In this document: positions 16,676 through 26,516 of the stretch, piece after piece
Layout of the letters: every line of letters begins with the position of its first letter
Position numbering within the stretch: the first letter of the stretch is position 1
From: Actinomycetaceae bacterium
GTDB lineage: Bacteria > Actinomycetota > Actinomycetes > Actinomycetales > Actinomycetaceae
Reading direction: 5' to 3'
Length of the DNA stretch: 62,355 nucleotides
NCBI GenBank assembly: GCA_030532515.1
Contig: JAUNKY010000009.1
Location: 1 to 62,355 of the forward strand
Position numbers and translations under genes: made by a program
The notes under the pieces: generated by a model
What the model saw: the letters and a program-made list of their open reading frames with translations, nothing else
Told to the model about the DNA's origin: nothing
The model's database searches: none

Positions 16676-16812
16676 TTTCGCATACGAAAGCCGTTTCCCG
16701 TGCGAAATTGGCGGGTGTAACCCCTGAATTCGCATACGAAACGCGTTTCCCGTGCGAATTCGGGGGTTCTAGGGGCTCATTTCGCATACGAAACGCGTTT
16801 CCCGTGCGAATT
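16676..16812. repeat. Palindromic repeat array, three units, 52-bp period
   Basis: Three copies of the imperfect 34-bp palindrome (TTCGCATACGAAA...TTTCCCGTGCGAA) have their TTCG at 16677, 16729 and 16781, exactly 52 bp apart. The first spacer (GGCGGGTGTAACCCCTG) is nearly identical to one in the array at 10.1 kb, while the second differs. The array lies between the convergent genes menB and glpF. Confidence 0.9.
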
Positions 16813-16820
16813 GAGGGTAG

Positions 16821-16860
16821 CAATATGGGGTGTGGAAGATAACTTCCACACCCCATATTG
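16821..16860. terminator. Perfect 18-bp hairpin between menB and glpF
   Basis: CAATATGGGGTGTGGAAG pairs perfectly with its complement around an ATAA loop. The palindromic array is directly next to it, and the two flanking genes converge here. Confidence 0.75.
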
Positions 16861-16888
16861 GTGACCTAGAAAATTAACTTAGTGGTAC

Positions 16889-17659
16889 TTAGAAAGCTCC
16901 GACCATGACGCCACCGGCAACAGCGCCGAGGACACCACCGATCATTGGGCCAACTACAGGTACCCAAGAGTAACCCCAGTCAGAGTCACCCTTACCCTTG
17001 ATTGGCAGCACAGCGTGTGCGATACGTGGTGCCAAGTCACGAGCTGGGTTAATGGCGTAACCGGTAGGACCACCCAGGGAGATACCGATACCAACGATCA
17101 AGAAGGCTACACCCATTGGAGCCAGCCAGCCCAGAACTGGGTTGGAGACATCTGGGTTGCCACCGATCAGACCAGCAGCAACGATTACGAACAGCAGAAC
17201 GAAGGTGCCGATGGCTTCCGTTACGGTGTTCCAGAAGTAATCGCGATCTTCTGGGCCGGTAGCGAATACACCAAGCTTCGCAGCCTTGTTGTCGGACAAA
17301 TCAAACTGCTTGCGGTAGGTCAGCCAGGTCAGTACAGCACCCAAGAAAGCGCCCGCAAACTGAGCTGCAATCGCAACCAGAATCTGCACGAAGTCAACGG
17401 AAGCACCTTCAACCATTGCCTTAACTGCCAAACCAACGGTAACTGCAGGGTTCAGGTGGCCGCCGGTCTTGAAGGCAACAATGACACCCATCCAAACTGC
17501 GATACCCCAGCCAAAGTTGACGTGCAGGAAGCCGGTGCCTCCACCCTTGGTCTTTGGCAGAATGTTGTTTGCAACAACACCGCCACCCAAGAGCAGCAGC
17601 ATCGCGGTACCCGCGAATTCAGCCAGGAAGACCTGGCCCAACGTTAGATTAGCCCACAT
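16889..17659 (-). CDS. MIP-family glycerol facilitator / aquaglyceroporin
   Basis: A membrane channel of about 256 residues with six helices and both half-helix NPA motifs (HLNPAVTVG and AINPARDLAPR). The Asp after the second NPAR is typical of glycerol facilitators rather than water-only aquaporins. ATG 17659 is preceded by AAAAGGAG with 7-nt spacing, so the upstream ATG at 17677 was not used. No glycerol kinase or dehydrogenase gene is adjacent, so the substrate is inferred. Confidence 0.88.
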   Translation of the reverse strand: MWANLTLGQVFLAEFAGTAMLLLLGGGVVANNILPKTKGGGTGFLHVNFGWGIAVWMGVIVAFKTGGHLNPAVTVGLAVKAMVEGASVDFVQILVAIAAQFAGAFLGAVLTWLTYRKQFDLSDNKAAKLGVFATGPEDRDYFWNTVTEAIGTFVLLFVIVAAGLIGGNPDVSNPVLGWLAPMGVAFLIVGIGISLGGPTGYAINPARDLAPRIAHAVLPIKGKGDSDWGYSWVPVVGPMIGGVLGAVAGGVMVGAF

Positions 17660-17706
17660 TAGAGGACTCCTTTTCATTGTTTGACGCTTATGCGTACATT
17701 AAATGG

Positions 17707-17730
17707 CAGATTCGCTACACTGTGAATCTG
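17707..17730. promoter_or_regulatory. Inverted repeat in the glpF/beta-galactosidase spacer
   Basis: CAGATTC and GAATCTG are separated by 10 nt, about 50 bp upstream of the glpF start. It could be an operator. The rest of this 337-bp divergent spacer is A+T-rich, and a TACACTAGAAT stretch near 17929 may hold the -10 of the beta-galactosidase gene. Confidence 0.35.
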
Positions 17731-17996
17731 AGACGGGAATGCACCTCATTGTGTAGTAAATACATTTGCGGTTTGGATTTTCCCCGTTACGGATTATTGT
17801 ATCGGATAAAGCGATAATTTCGTGCAAATGTTCAAGCAACTGGAATTAAGTCCTGTTATAGAACACATAAATGCAAAAACGTGCGACCCGGCAGAGCCGA
17901 TTTTCAATGCGGTAGGAAGCCCGCAAATACACTAGAATTAACGCAGTTACATTTCCAACTTCTTCTCAAACAATCTCACGGCACAAAGGAGTCAGC

Positions 17997-20234
17997 GTGA
18001 CCTGGTCAGCTAAATTCCCCTCGCAAGCCTTCTTCCGCAGCGGCACAGTAGCCTATGGCGGAGACTGGAATCCCGAACAATGGTCCCCAGAAACCCTCAG
18101 CGAAGACTTCCAACTGATGCATGAAGCCAAAGCAAACTTAATGTCCCTGGGCATCTTCAGCTGGGCTAAACTTGAACCCACCCCCGGGAACTACCAGTTC
18201 GACTGGCTAGAAGAAATCCTCAACCGCTGCCACGCGGAAGGCATCCAAATTGACCTGGCCACCCCCACCGCCGCTCCACCAGTATGGCTTTTCGCCACAG
18301 ACCCCACCGCCGCGGCAGTCACCAAGAACGGGGTGAGACAAAGTTTCGGCAGCCGTCAAGAATACTGCCCCACCAACCCCACTTACCGCGAGGCAGCCCG
18401 CAACCTCGTTACTAAACTGGCACAAAAGTTCGGTGACCACCCGGCAGTTACCATGTGGCATGTTAATAACGAATACGCTTGCCATACCCTGCGCTGTTAC
18501 TGTGACAACTGCGCACAGAACTTCCAAACCTGGCTGGCAGAACACTATCAAACTATCGAAAACCTCAACTCTGCCTGGGTGGGCGCCTTCTGGTCAAATA
18601 CCTACACCGACTTCTCACAGGTGCTTCCTCCCCGCGCCACCGCCACCTTCACCAACCCCGCCCACGAATTGGATTTCTGGCGTTTCGCAGACGAACAACT
18701 GCTCACTAACTTCCGGGTCGAAGCCGACCTGATCCGCCAATACAGCCCCGGACGCCCGGTCACCACAAACTACATGGGCGAGTTCGCAGCCTTAGACTAC
18801 GCAAAATGGGCAGAACACCTGGACGTAATCTCTGACGACGACTACCCAGACCCAGCTAACCCGGCAGCCGCCCACCAAGTGGCTTTCAACGCCGCCATGA
18901 TGCGCGGCTACGCCGAAAACCAGCCTTTCATTCTGATGGAACAAGTAGCGGGAGCCGTGCAATGGCGCCGTAAAAACACGCCTAAACGCCCTGGCCAATA
19001 CCTGTTGTGGTCACTTTCTCGCATCGCCCACGGAGCCAACGGCATCATGCAATTCCAGTGGCGACAAAGCCCCGGCGGAGCTGAAACCTTCCACTCAGGG
19101 ATGGTTAATCACGCCGGAAAACTCTCTTACTTCTGGCCAGAAGTTACCCAAACTGGGCAAGTCCTTCAACAACTGGGGGCAGTTAGCGACCAAATCAGCG
19201 AAAATCAAGTAGTTGTCTTAACCGACGCGGACAGTGCTCGCGCTCGCCACCTGAGCATCGGCCCGAAAGAAAGCCCCCTCAACTATGCGGGCGCGCGCAG
19301 CTGGCACCGCGCCCTGTGGGAAAAGAATATTCCCGCTGACGTAGTCGCCGTTCGCCAGCTACTAAAACTGGCCCCAAACCGCTATAAAGTCATCATCGTT
19401 CCCGACATCTTCATCGACTACCCGCAGCTCAGCCAGTATCTGGCCGAAGCAGCCCAAGCGGGCGCCCAAGTGCTGGTGACAAAAGAAACCGGCGTTGTAG
19501 ACTGCACCCTGAAAGCAGTTCTGGGAGGCTACCTGGGGTCCTTAAAAGAACTACTGGGAGTACACGTTACCGACCATCGCTTGAACGCTTCGAATTATTC
19601 GAACCCCATCGGCCAAGGGGAGACCAACTCACCTTACCCGCAACCAGACCCGCGCGTCAGCCACATTTCCAGTGCAGTTGGCACCCCCGGGGCTGAAGCC
19701 ACTATTTACCTGGATACGGACTTTGCTCCGTTGACGCGCGCCCTCGAAAAAATCGGCAGACCTACCCCGCGGATCACCGGCTTTGAATGGGGAGAATACG
19801 TGGTGGCAACCCAGCCGGCAACGCAGGCAACCTTGCCAACTTGGCTTAACGACCAGGTGGAAGTCGTGGCCCAGTTTGCTGGCGATAACGGCAATGACCT
19901 GGCGGGCTGGCCAGCGATTACGCGCCGCCGCTTGGAAGGAACGGGCGCCGGGGCAGCTTGGTATATTGCCACCGAGTTGGACGAGGTCGGCAAAGCCAGC
20001 TTACTTGAAGTAGTCTGCGCCTATGCGCGGATCAGCCCCGCTGCCGCACAAGTACCAGCCGGAGTAGAAGTTACGCGACGCGGAAATATCTGCTTCTACC
20101 TGAACCACTCGGATAAAGCCGTACAGTTAGCAGGTGTTGCCGGTTTCGAACTAACAACTCAAAAAGAAGCCACCGGGCACGTCATGCTACCGCCGCGAAC
20201 GGCGATTGCGGTTGCGGTACCAAGCGGGCTGTAA
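17997..20234 (+). CDS. Beta-galactosidase, glycoside hydrolase family 42
   Basis: A 745-residue intracellular beta-galactosidase. GH42 features include YGGDWNPEQW at the N-terminus, the acid/base Glu in HVNNEYACHT (E159), the predicted nucleophile in ILMEQVAG (E315), and a Cys cluster CHTLRCYCDNC that binds zinc in several GH42 enzymes. There is no signal peptide. It starts at GTG 17997 with AAAGGA upstream. Its last 48 bp overlap the 3' end of an oppositely oriented membrane protein gene. No transporter or repressor gene is adjacent. Confidence 0.93.
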   Translation: MTWSAKFPSQAFFRSGTVAYGGDWNPEQWSPETLSEDFQLMHEAKANLMSLGIFSWAKLEPTPGNYQFDWLEEILNRCHAEGIQIDLATPTAAPPVWLFATDPTAAAVTKNGVRQSFGSRQEYCPTNPTYREAARNLVTKLAQKFGDHPAVTMWHVNNEYACHTLRCYCDNCAQNFQTWLAEHYQTIENLNSAWVGAFWSNTYTDFSQVLPPRATATFTNPAHELDFWRFADEQLLTNFRVEADLIRQYSPGRPVTTNYMGEFAALDYAKWAEHLDVISDDDYPDPANPAAAHQVAFNAAMMRGYAENQPFILMEQVAGAVQWRRKNTPKRPGQYLLWSLSRIAHGANGIMQFQWRQSPGGAETFHSGMVNHAGKLSYFWPEVTQTGQVLQQLGAVSDQISENQVVVLTDADSARARHLSIGPKESPLNYAGARSWHRALWEKNIPADVVAVRQLLKLAPNRYKVIIVPDIFIDYPQLSQYLAEAAQAGAQVLVTKETGVVDCTLKAVLGGYLGSLKELLGVHVTDHRLNASNYSNPIGQGETNSPYPQPDPRVSHISSAVGTPGAEATIYLDTDFAPLTRALEKIGRPTPRITGFEWGEYVVATQPATQATLPTWLNDQVEVVAQFAGDNGNDLAGWPAITRRRLEGTGAGAAWYIATELDEVGKASLLEVVCAYARISPAAAQVPAGVEVTRRGNICFYLNHSDKAVQLAGVAGFELTTQKEATGHVMLPPRTAIAVAVPSGL

Positions 20235-20537
20235 AAAGAGCGGGATCTTTTTCCCGAACAAGCCCGCTACGGAACCACCCAGCCCCACGGCTGCCATAAG
20301 CGCTCCCAAAGCGGATAAAGTCCAGTAAATCCAGGGGATTTCTCTAGACAATCCGCCAATGGAAAGCAGGGACAAGCCGACTAAAGCCAGGGAGAATGAA
20401 GGTAGGAAAACGAACGCAAAACGGGCGTCGATAATCCCGTCTTTTTCCTCCCAAGCACGGGAGCTGGGGGTATCGCGGCGCAGATACCACGCGCCTAAAC
20501 CGGCGAAAATACCAAGTAAAAGTGCAATTACAAACAT
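20187..20537 (-). CDS. Small integral membrane protein, unknown function
   Basis: A 116-residue protein with three likely membrane helices (about 2-18, 44-60, 68-95) and a strongly basic C-terminus rich in Asn and Arg. I do not recognise a family. It is transcribed away from menC, and its 3' end runs 48 bp antisense into the beta-galactosidase gene, so the end of each gene constrains the other. Confidence 0.65.
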   Translation of the reverse strand: MFVIALLLGIFAGLGAWYLRRDTPSSRAWEEKDGIIDARFAFVFLPSFSLALVGLSLLSIGGLSREIPWIYWTLSALGALMAAVGLGGSVAGLFGKKIPLFLQPAWYRNRNRRSRR

Positions 20538-20576
20538 GTTTTAAGAGTACCTGGTTTACTGCAGGAAGGGGATACT

Positions 20577-21638
20577 GTGCAAGCACTCTTTGCGATTGAC
20601 AAAGCCGAGCTAACGGCACAAACGCAGGCTGCCTTAGCGCAGATTGATCGCTTGGCATTCTTTAGTCTGCCTTTGAAGAACCGCTTCCGCCGGGTGACTT
20701 GCCGGGAAGGCATTTTGTTGCACGGACCGGCCGGCTGGGCTGAAGTTTCACCGTTTTGGGATTATCAGGCAGCGGAATCGGCGCATTGGTTAGCTGCCGG
20801 TTTAGAACAAGCTACTGACACCCAAACGTTGCCAACCTACCGCACGCAGATCCCTATTAACGTGACGATTCCGGTGGTGGAGCCTCAGCGAGCCGCCCAG
20901 ATTGTTCAGGAATTTGCTGCTTCTGTCCCGGCAGATGCGCCGATCACTGCGAAAGTAAAAGTGGCAGACCCGGGAGTGGATTTAGCAGCGGATGCCTCAC
21001 GCCTGGCAGCAGTACGCGCTGCCTTAGGGGCGCGCGGGAAGATCCGCATCGACGCGAACGCCGCCTGGAGCGTAACTGAAGCCTTAGAGGCGCTACAAGT
21101 TTTAGACAAAGCTGCCGGTGGTTTGGAATATGTGGAGCAGCCGTGTAAAACCGTGGCAGAACTGGCACAGGTACGCCGTAAAAGCCAGATTCCGGTGGCA
21201 GCAGATGAGTCTGTGCGTAGAGCTTCGGACCCGTTGGCGGTGGCGCGCGCGGAAGCTGCTGATCTGCTGGTAGTGAAGTTACAACCGATGGCGGGAATCC
21301 GCAGGGTTTTGGAAGTCGTGGAGGAAGCTGGCCTGCCCACAGTGGTGTCTTCCGCACTGGATTCTTCCGTGGGAATCGCCGCGGGGTTGCGTTTAGCTGC
21401 CAGCTTGCCACAGCTTCCTTTTGCTTGCGGGTTGGGGACAGCGCGGATGTTCACCGCGGACGTGGTTAAGAATCCTTTAATTCCCGAGGGCGGTTACTTG
21501 CCTTTGAGTGAACCGGAAGTTCTTTGGGAAGAAGCCCAGTTAGCTTCGCGTTCAACTGAAGTAGCCCAGCGGATTACCGCGTGGAGGCAGCGCCTTGACG
21601 AAATGGTAGCGTGCTTAAACCCCGAAGGTACGCGGTAA
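20577..21638 (+). CDS. menC: o-Succinylbenzoate synthase
   Basis: MenC dehydrates SHCHC to o-succinylbenzoate. The 353-residue protein belongs to the enolase superfamily. The catalytic Lys precedes VADPG, and the metal ligands are readable in RIDANAAW, LEYVEQPC and VAADESV, with a second Lys in LLVVKLQP. GTG 20577 has AGGAAGGGG upstream. menD follows 35 bp later on the same strand, forming a two-gene unit. Confidence 0.93.
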   Translation: MQALFAIDKAELTAQTQAALAQIDRLAFFSLPLKNRFRRVTCREGILLHGPAGWAEVSPFWDYQAAESAHWLAAGLEQATDTQTLPTYRTQIPINVTIPVVEPQRAAQIVQEFAASVPADAPITAKVKVADPGVDLAADASRLAAVRAALGARGKIRIDANAAWSVTEALEALQVLDKAAGGLEYVEQPCKTVAELAQVRRKSQIPVAADESVRRASDPLAVARAEAADLLVVKLQPMAGIRRVLEVVEEAGLPTVVSSALDSSVGIAAGLRLAASLPQLPFACGLGTARMFTADVVKNPLIPEGGYLPLSEPEVLWEEAQLASRSTEVAQRITAWRQRLDEMVACLNPEGTR

Positions 21639-21673
21639 ACTATTAAAGAAGCTGAGCTGGAAAGGCTGATTGC

Positions 21674-23533
21674 ATGGACACTACCGCGAAACTGGGGAAT
21701 CACAGTAACTCTGTAACCGACGCCCGCTATCTGGTGGCGCTATTAGCTTCCTTAGGAGTACGCCATTTTGTCTACTGCCCCGGCTCAAGGTGTGCGCCTT
21801 TTGCCTATGCTTTAGCGGATTTAGAAGCTGCTGACCCCAGCATTAAAGTTCACCCGAAAATTGATGAGCGTAGCGCTGCCTTTTTCGCACTGGGAATTGC
21901 GAAGGCGGCTGATGCGCCGGTGGCAGTAATTATGACTTCCGGTACCGCAGTTGCTCATACCCTCCCAGCGGTGATGGAAGCGCATCATACGAATACGCCG
22001 CTACTGATTATTTCGGCTGATCGCCCGTATGAAATGCGCGGGGTGGGAGCTTCGCAAACAACCCAACAAGTGGGGATCTTTAGCCATTTTGTGCGTTCGA
22101 CAGTGGACTTGCCGGCGGGCCTAGACTTGCCCGCTGAAACGGCTACGTCCGGTGAACTTTCGCCGGTTGTAAACTCAGAGGTTAAACTGGCGCCCTCGGC
22201 CCGGAAAGTGTTTAACCAACTGCGACACTTAGCGCGAGCTTGGCAACTTAACGGACCTGCCAGAGGGCCAGTGCATTTAAATGTGGCGTTTCGTGACCCG
22301 TTAGTTCCCGTGGACGCAGCTTCTGTAGGGGCACAATCAGCAGTGCACTTCATGCAGCAGATTCTGCAAGCGGTGCAAGCTACTTACCCGCTGGGCCCCG
22401 CCCCGACAGCTTTCGCAGACGTTGACGCAGGCGGCGGGGGAGAGTTGCTTAACCCAAAGCTTCGCACCGCTTTAGTAGTCGGAGAACACCGCAGTGCAAT
22501 GGGATGGGACTGGCAAGACTACTTAGAAAAAGGTTATCTAATCTTAGCGGAACCCGGGACAACGCCTTTTTCCACGGGGGTATCTGCCGCTGCTCAACAG
22601 CAGTTGGTCACAAAATACGGGGATGAGATTGAACAGCTGGTAGTGATTGGCCGCCCCACGCTGTCACGCCCCATCACGGCCCTTATTAACCGCGCTGACC
22701 GCCCGGTAATTGTGGTGGCAGAGCCAACTGACTACCCGGACTTAACGGGGGTAGCGACCTTTGTGACAGATCGGCGGATTGACCTTCCGCCACTGGCTTT
22801 AGAAGCCCGCAACTGGGCAAAAGCATGGCAGGAAAAAGCCACCGCCTACGTGCGCCAAGTTGGGAAAGAAATCGTCTTAGCAGACGGCTTACGAGCTGCG
22901 CAGATCGTGTGGGATACGCTGGGGATGAATCGTCTTATCGCCGGGGCATCTAATGCGATTCGCTACCTGGATTTAGTGGCAGATACGTCTACCAAACACG
23001 GGCAGATCTACGCGAACCGTGGGCAGGCGGGGATTGACGGCACGATTGCTTTCGCTCGCGGAGTGCACGCATTCTTCGCGCAATATCCGGTGGAAACTGG
23101 GAATACGGCAACTGGCAATACGGCAGTTGGCGATGCGCCGGAACCGTTGCGTACCGTGGTGCTTTTGGGAGACATTACTTTTTTGCACGATGCTTCGTCA
23201 CTTTTAAACGGGTTGGCACAGTCCTGTCCGGCTTTGGATATTGTAGTTTTAGATGATTTCGGAGGGCGCATTTTCGCCTCCTTAGAACATGGTCAAGCTG
23301 CTAGCGAAACAACCTATGAGCGCTTTTTCGCCATGGGACAAAAGGTTGATTATCAGGCGTTAGCCACCGCATACGGCTGGAGCTACCAGTGTGTTCGCGG
23401 TTTAGAAACGGCTTCCCAGCGGGCGCAGCTGCAGGCTATGCTCAGCGAAACGCAAGTCTTAGGTGGCCGGATTATTCACGTGGAATGTAATCACACCAAC
23501 ATTGCGCAGCAGATTCGCGAGCTTTTCTATTAA
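21674..23533 (+). CDS. menD: SEPHCHC synthase
   Basis: MenD condenses isochorismate with 2-oxoglutarate using thiamine diphosphate, the first committed step of menaquinone synthesis. The 619-residue protein shows the FVYCPGSRCAPFAYAL opening, the Glu of IDERSAAFFALG that activates the cofactor, and the NRGQAGIDGTIAFARG substrate/ThDP region. A short GNTATGNTAVG insertion near residue 480 looks like a small local duplication. No menF is nearby. Confidence 0.95.
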   Translation: MDTTAKLGNHSNSVTDARYLVALLASLGVRHFVYCPGSRCAPFAYALADLEAADPSIKVHPKIDERSAAFFALGIAKAADAPVAVIMTSGTAVAHTLPAVMEAHHTNTPLLIISADRPYEMRGVGASQTTQQVGIFSHFVRSTVDLPAGLDLPAETATSGELSPVVNSEVKLAPSARKVFNQLRHLARAWQLNGPARGPVHLNVAFRDPLVPVDAASVGAQSAVHFMQQILQAVQATYPLGPAPTAFADVDAGGGGELLNPKLRTALVVGEHRSAMGWDWQDYLEKGYLILAEPGTTPFSTGVSAAAQQQLVTKYGDEIEQLVVIGRPTLSRPITALINRADRPVIVVAEPTDYPDLTGVATFVTDRRIDLPPLALEARNWAKAWQEKATAYVRQVGKEIVLADGLRAAQIVWDTLGMNRLIAGASNAIRYLDLVADTSTKHGQIYANRGQAGIDGTIAFARGVHAFFAQYPVETGNTATGNTAVGDAPEPLRTVVLLGDITFLHDASSLLNGLAQSCPALDIVVLDDFGGRIFASLEHGQAASETTYERFFAMGQKVDYQALATAYGWSYQCVRGLETASQRAQLQAMLSETQVLGGRIIHVECNHTNIAQQIRELFY

Positions 23534-23542
23534 GTGATTTTC

Positions 23543-23579
23543 TGCTCCCCAACAAGACAATTGTTAAGTCAGGGGAGCA
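23543..23579 (+). terminator. Hairpin between menD and htrA
   Basis: TGCTCCCC and GGGGAGCA enclose 21 nt, with a nested AACAA/TTGTT stem. It starts 10 bp after the menD stop, so it probably separates menD from the protease gene. Confidence 0.55.
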
Positions 23580-23619
23580 AAATAGAAAAGCAAGTTTTAA
23601 GTTCTGACTGAGGAGACTT

Positions 23620-24993
23620 ATGTCTGATTGGAATAGTCAAGTGCCAGGCGAGCCGGTTACTCCACGTCCAGCTGAAGGCTTCACCCCACCAGTTCCCCCT
23701 GCCCAGCCTGTGGCGCAAACGCCGCCCCCCAGGGTTTACCAGCCGGTAGCCCCCCAGGTCGCTACACCCGCACCTGCCTGGCAAGCACCTGCAGCGCAGC
23801 CGCTGCCCTCGCCTTTGCCACCGCGAATTGTGGTTAAACGCGGACCGGGCTGGGGAGCCTTGATTATTTCCATGTTCCTCACCGCCGTACTAACCGCCGT
23901 GGCAGTTGTAGCCACCGGAGTAATGGGAACTCGTTTCACCACCAGCTCACACAGAGAAAGCTCTCTGATGGAACCACAAACTACGGGGCCACTGGCGGAA
24001 GTTGTGGATACTACCGGAGAAGCACCCGACTGGGAGGCAGTTGCAAACGCGGTGCGCCCAGCTACTGTGTCGCTTTCAGTTACTACCAAAGGCGGTGGCT
24101 CTACCGGCTCAGGCGTTATTTGGGATAACCAGGGGCACATCGTCACTAACCATCACGTAATCGATGGGGCTGACGGGGAAGATGCCATTACGGTAGTGCT
24201 TTCTGATGGCCGACTGTTCAAAGCTAACGTAGTAGGTTCCGATAAGAGCACTGACCTAGCAGTAATTAAACTAAAAACCCCTCCGCAAGACTTAGTCTCA
24301 GGTAACTTCGGAACTTCGGCTAACCTGCGCATTGGACAGGCAGTTATGGCTGTCGGGTCCCCACTGGGACTTTCCGATACGGTAACCACCGGAATCATTT
24401 CCGCGTTAAACCGCCCCGTAGCAGTAGCTGGTGCCAACCCGGAAACCCCCGGTTTAGGCGAAAATAAGACGGACAAAAAAGCCGTCGCAGAACCAATCAT
24501 CACTAACGCAATTCAAGTCGATGCTTCGATTAACCCCGGTAACTCTGGGGGACCACTGTTTGACGCCACCGGACGCGTGATTGGGATTAACTCTTCAATT
24601 GCTTCAAACCGCAGCGCCGGAGAACAAGCTGGCTCAATTGGCTTAGGATTCGCGATCCCTGTGGATTTAGTGCGTAATGTAGTGACCCAAATTATTGAAA
24701 CTGGCAGCGTAGCCCACGCGCAGCTGGGAGTCTCAATCTCTAACGGAGTGGGGGCAACTTCCGCAGAAAGCCGATTCGGCGCAGAAATTCAACAGATTGT
24801 ACCTGGTTCAGCAGCTGAAAAAGCCGGTTTGAAAGTAGGCGACGTAATTACTTTTATTGACGGTAATCCGGTGAACTCGGGCAGAGCCCTCACCGGTTAT
24901 GTGCGCCGCTACCGTCCCGGTGACGAAGCCGTTTTGCAACTGGTCCGGCAAGGTAAAACCATGGAGCTAAAGATTAAACTGGGCAAGAAATAA
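23620..24993 (+). CDS. HtrA/DegP-type membrane-anchored serine protease
   Basis: A 457-residue envelope quality-control protease. A Pro-rich cytoplasmic N-terminus (about 1-75) precedes one membrane helix at about 80-103. The trypsin-like domain has its triad at H179 (TNHHVID), D212 (STDLAVIK) and S309 (NPGNSGGPLF). One PDZ domain follows (about residues 365-457), with the carboxylate-binding LGVSI loop. GAGGAG is the ribosome binding site. The closest known relatives by architecture are actinobacterial PepD/HtrA proteins. Confidence 0.93.
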   Translation: MSDWNSQVPGEPVTPRPAEGFTPPVPPAQPVAQTPPPRVYQPVAPQVATPAPAWQAPAAQPLPSPLPPRIVVKRGPGWGALIISMFLTAVLTAVAVVATGVMGTRFTTSSHRESSLMEPQTTGPLAEVVDTTGEAPDWEAVANAVRPATVSLSVTTKGGGSTGSGVIWDNQGHIVTNHHVIDGADGEDAITVVLSDGRLFKANVVGSDKSTDLAVIKLKTPPQDLVSGNFGTSANLRIGQAVMAVGSPLGLSDTVTTGIISALNRPVAVAGANPETPGLGENKTDKKAVAEPIITNAIQVDASINPGNSGGPLFDATGRVIGINSSIASNRSAGEQAGSIGLGFAIPVDLVRNVVTQIIETGSVAHAQLGVSISNGVGATSAESRFGAEIQQIVPGSAAEKAGLKVGDVITFIDGNPVNSGRALTGYVRRYRPGDEAVLQLVRQGKTMELKIKLGKK

Positions 24994-25002
24994 ACCCAAA
25001 CG

Positions 25003-25040
25003 TAAAATCGCACCGAAACTTAGGTTTCGGTGCGATTTTA
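25003..25040. terminator. Perfect 17-bp hairpin between htrA and pncB
   Basis: TAAAATCGCACCGAAAC pairs exactly with its complement around a TTAG loop. The U-rich right arm suits the plus strand, and the TAAAA left arm gives the same on the minus strand. It should therefore terminate both convergent genes. Confidence 0.85.
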
Positions 25041-25111
25041 GTTAGGACTTTAAAACCTGCCCTTGATAGAGCAGTTTACCCGGCGGAATAAACCCCCAGG
25101 GAAACCGTGGC

Positions 25112-26458
25112 TTACTGCTGCATATCCAAGTAACGAGTTGGGACTGCAGGTTCCCCCTCGGATAGACGCCACGCCTGATAAGGAAGTTCATTACGCGCCT
25201 TAACGTGGTGCGCCGCAGCAGTTTTAACAGCTTCTGCCCCCAGGAACTTAGGATCAATAACCCCATCAGTTACATAGGAAACCTGCAGCGGACGCGCGTT
25301 ATGCTCTGCCAAAATCTGCTGCGCTTGCTCGGCTGAACAGTTCACTACCAGCAGTTCTTCAGCAGCATAACCGGACTCACCCAAAACTCGGCCAGCATAC
25401 TTTTCGCCGCCAACCGTGGACTTAGAAGCAGACTTCTTCGCCACGTCAATCCAATTACCTTCGGAATCCTCACGCTCTACCATCTTGTAGACCAAGGCGG
25501 CAGTAGGCACACCCGAACCAGTAACTAAACGAGTCCCCACCCCGTAGGAATCAACAGGGGCCGCCCCTAAAGCTGCGATCGCATACTCATCCAAGTCAGA
25601 AGTAACTGTAATCTTAGTTGAATGCGCGCCCAGTGCATCCAACTGACCGCGGACCTTAAACGCTTGCGCCACCAGGTCACCAGAATCCAAACGTACCGCG
25701 CCCAGTTCACCACCGGCTTCACGGGCAATCTGGACAGCTCGTTCAACGCCCTCGGCAATATCGTAAGTATCCACCAGCAAAGTTGTGGACGTTCCCAGGG
25801 AATCGATCTGCACCCGGAACGCGTCTGCTTCCGAATCATGCAGCAAAGTAAACGCGTGCGCAGAAGTCCCAATCGTAGGAATATCGTAGCGAATGCCAGC
25901 TTCCAAATCGGAGGTCCCCACAAACCCGCCAATTACTGCTGAGCGGGCAGCTGAAACGGCAGCTCGTTCGTGGGTGCGCCGCGCTCCCATATCCAGACAA
26001 GGGCGGCCGTGCGCAGCAATCGTCATACGTGAAGCTGCTGAAGCCACCGCACAGTCATGGTTCAAAATCGACAGCGCCAAAGTTTCAATCAAAACAGTTT
26101 CCGCAAAAGTGCCCTTCACAGTTAAGATCGGGGACCCAGAGAAATAACACTCACCTTCGGCATAACCGGAAATATCGCCTTTAAACTCGAAGCTTTCCAG
26201 GTACTTAATGGCCTGCGAGGAAACAACCTGCTTATCGCTTAACCAACGCAGCTGTTCTTCAGAAAAACGAAAACGCTGCAGGGCTTCTAAGAAACGACCC
26301 GTGCCGGCAACAACTCCGAAGCGGCGGGTAGCGGGCAGACGACGCCCGAAAAGTTCAAAAACAGTTTTACGATGAGCCGTGCCGGCTTTCAAAGCGGCAT
26401 CAACCATAGTGAGTTCGTACATATCCGTAAGGAATGCCGTTGAATTTAAAGAAATCAT
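25112..26458 (-). CDS. pncB: Nicotinate phosphoribosyltransferase
   Basis: This enzyme makes nicotinate mononucleotide from nicotinate and PRPP in NAD salvage. The protein is about 448 residues, with the N-terminal LTDMYELTMVDAAL, the conserved MGARRTHERAAVSAARSAVIGGFVGTSDLEA block, and VRLDSGDL in the phosphoribosyl-binding region. ATG 26458 lies 6 nt after a minus-strand TATCCT with no ribosome binding site, so the mRNA is probably leaderless. A TTG at 26476 is in frame but less likely. Confidence 0.93.
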   Translation of the reverse strand: MISLNSTAFLTDMYELTMVDAALKAGTAHRKTVFELFGRRLPATRRFGVVAGTGRFLEALQRFRFSEEQLRWLSDKQVVSSQAIKYLESFEFKGDISGYAEGECYFSGSPILTVKGTFAETVLIETLALSILNHDCAVASAASRMTIAAHGRPCLDMGARRTHERAAVSAARSAVIGGFVGTSDLEAGIRYDIPTIGTSAHAFTLLHDSEADAFRVQIDSLGTSTTLLVDTYDIAEGVERAVQIAREAGGELGAVRLDSGDLVAQAFKVRGQLDALGAHSTKITVTSDLDEYAIAALGAAPVDSYGVGTRLVTGSGVPTAALVYKMVEREDSEGNWIDVAKKSASKSTVGGEKYAGRVLGESGYAAEELLVVNCSAEQAQQILAEHNARPLQVSYVTDGVIDPKFLGAEAVKTAAAHHVKARNELPYQAWRLSEGEPAVPTRYLDMQQ

Positions 26459-26516
26459 ACTATGAGGATACTTCAAAACCCTCCGCGCATTAGGAATTTC
26501 TCATAACCTTAGAAGT

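Noticed and set aside
23019-23207. Short open frames with repeated RQLAIRQLA in the menD region
   Set aside because: They arise from a small duplication inside menD read out of frame. menD itself is intact.
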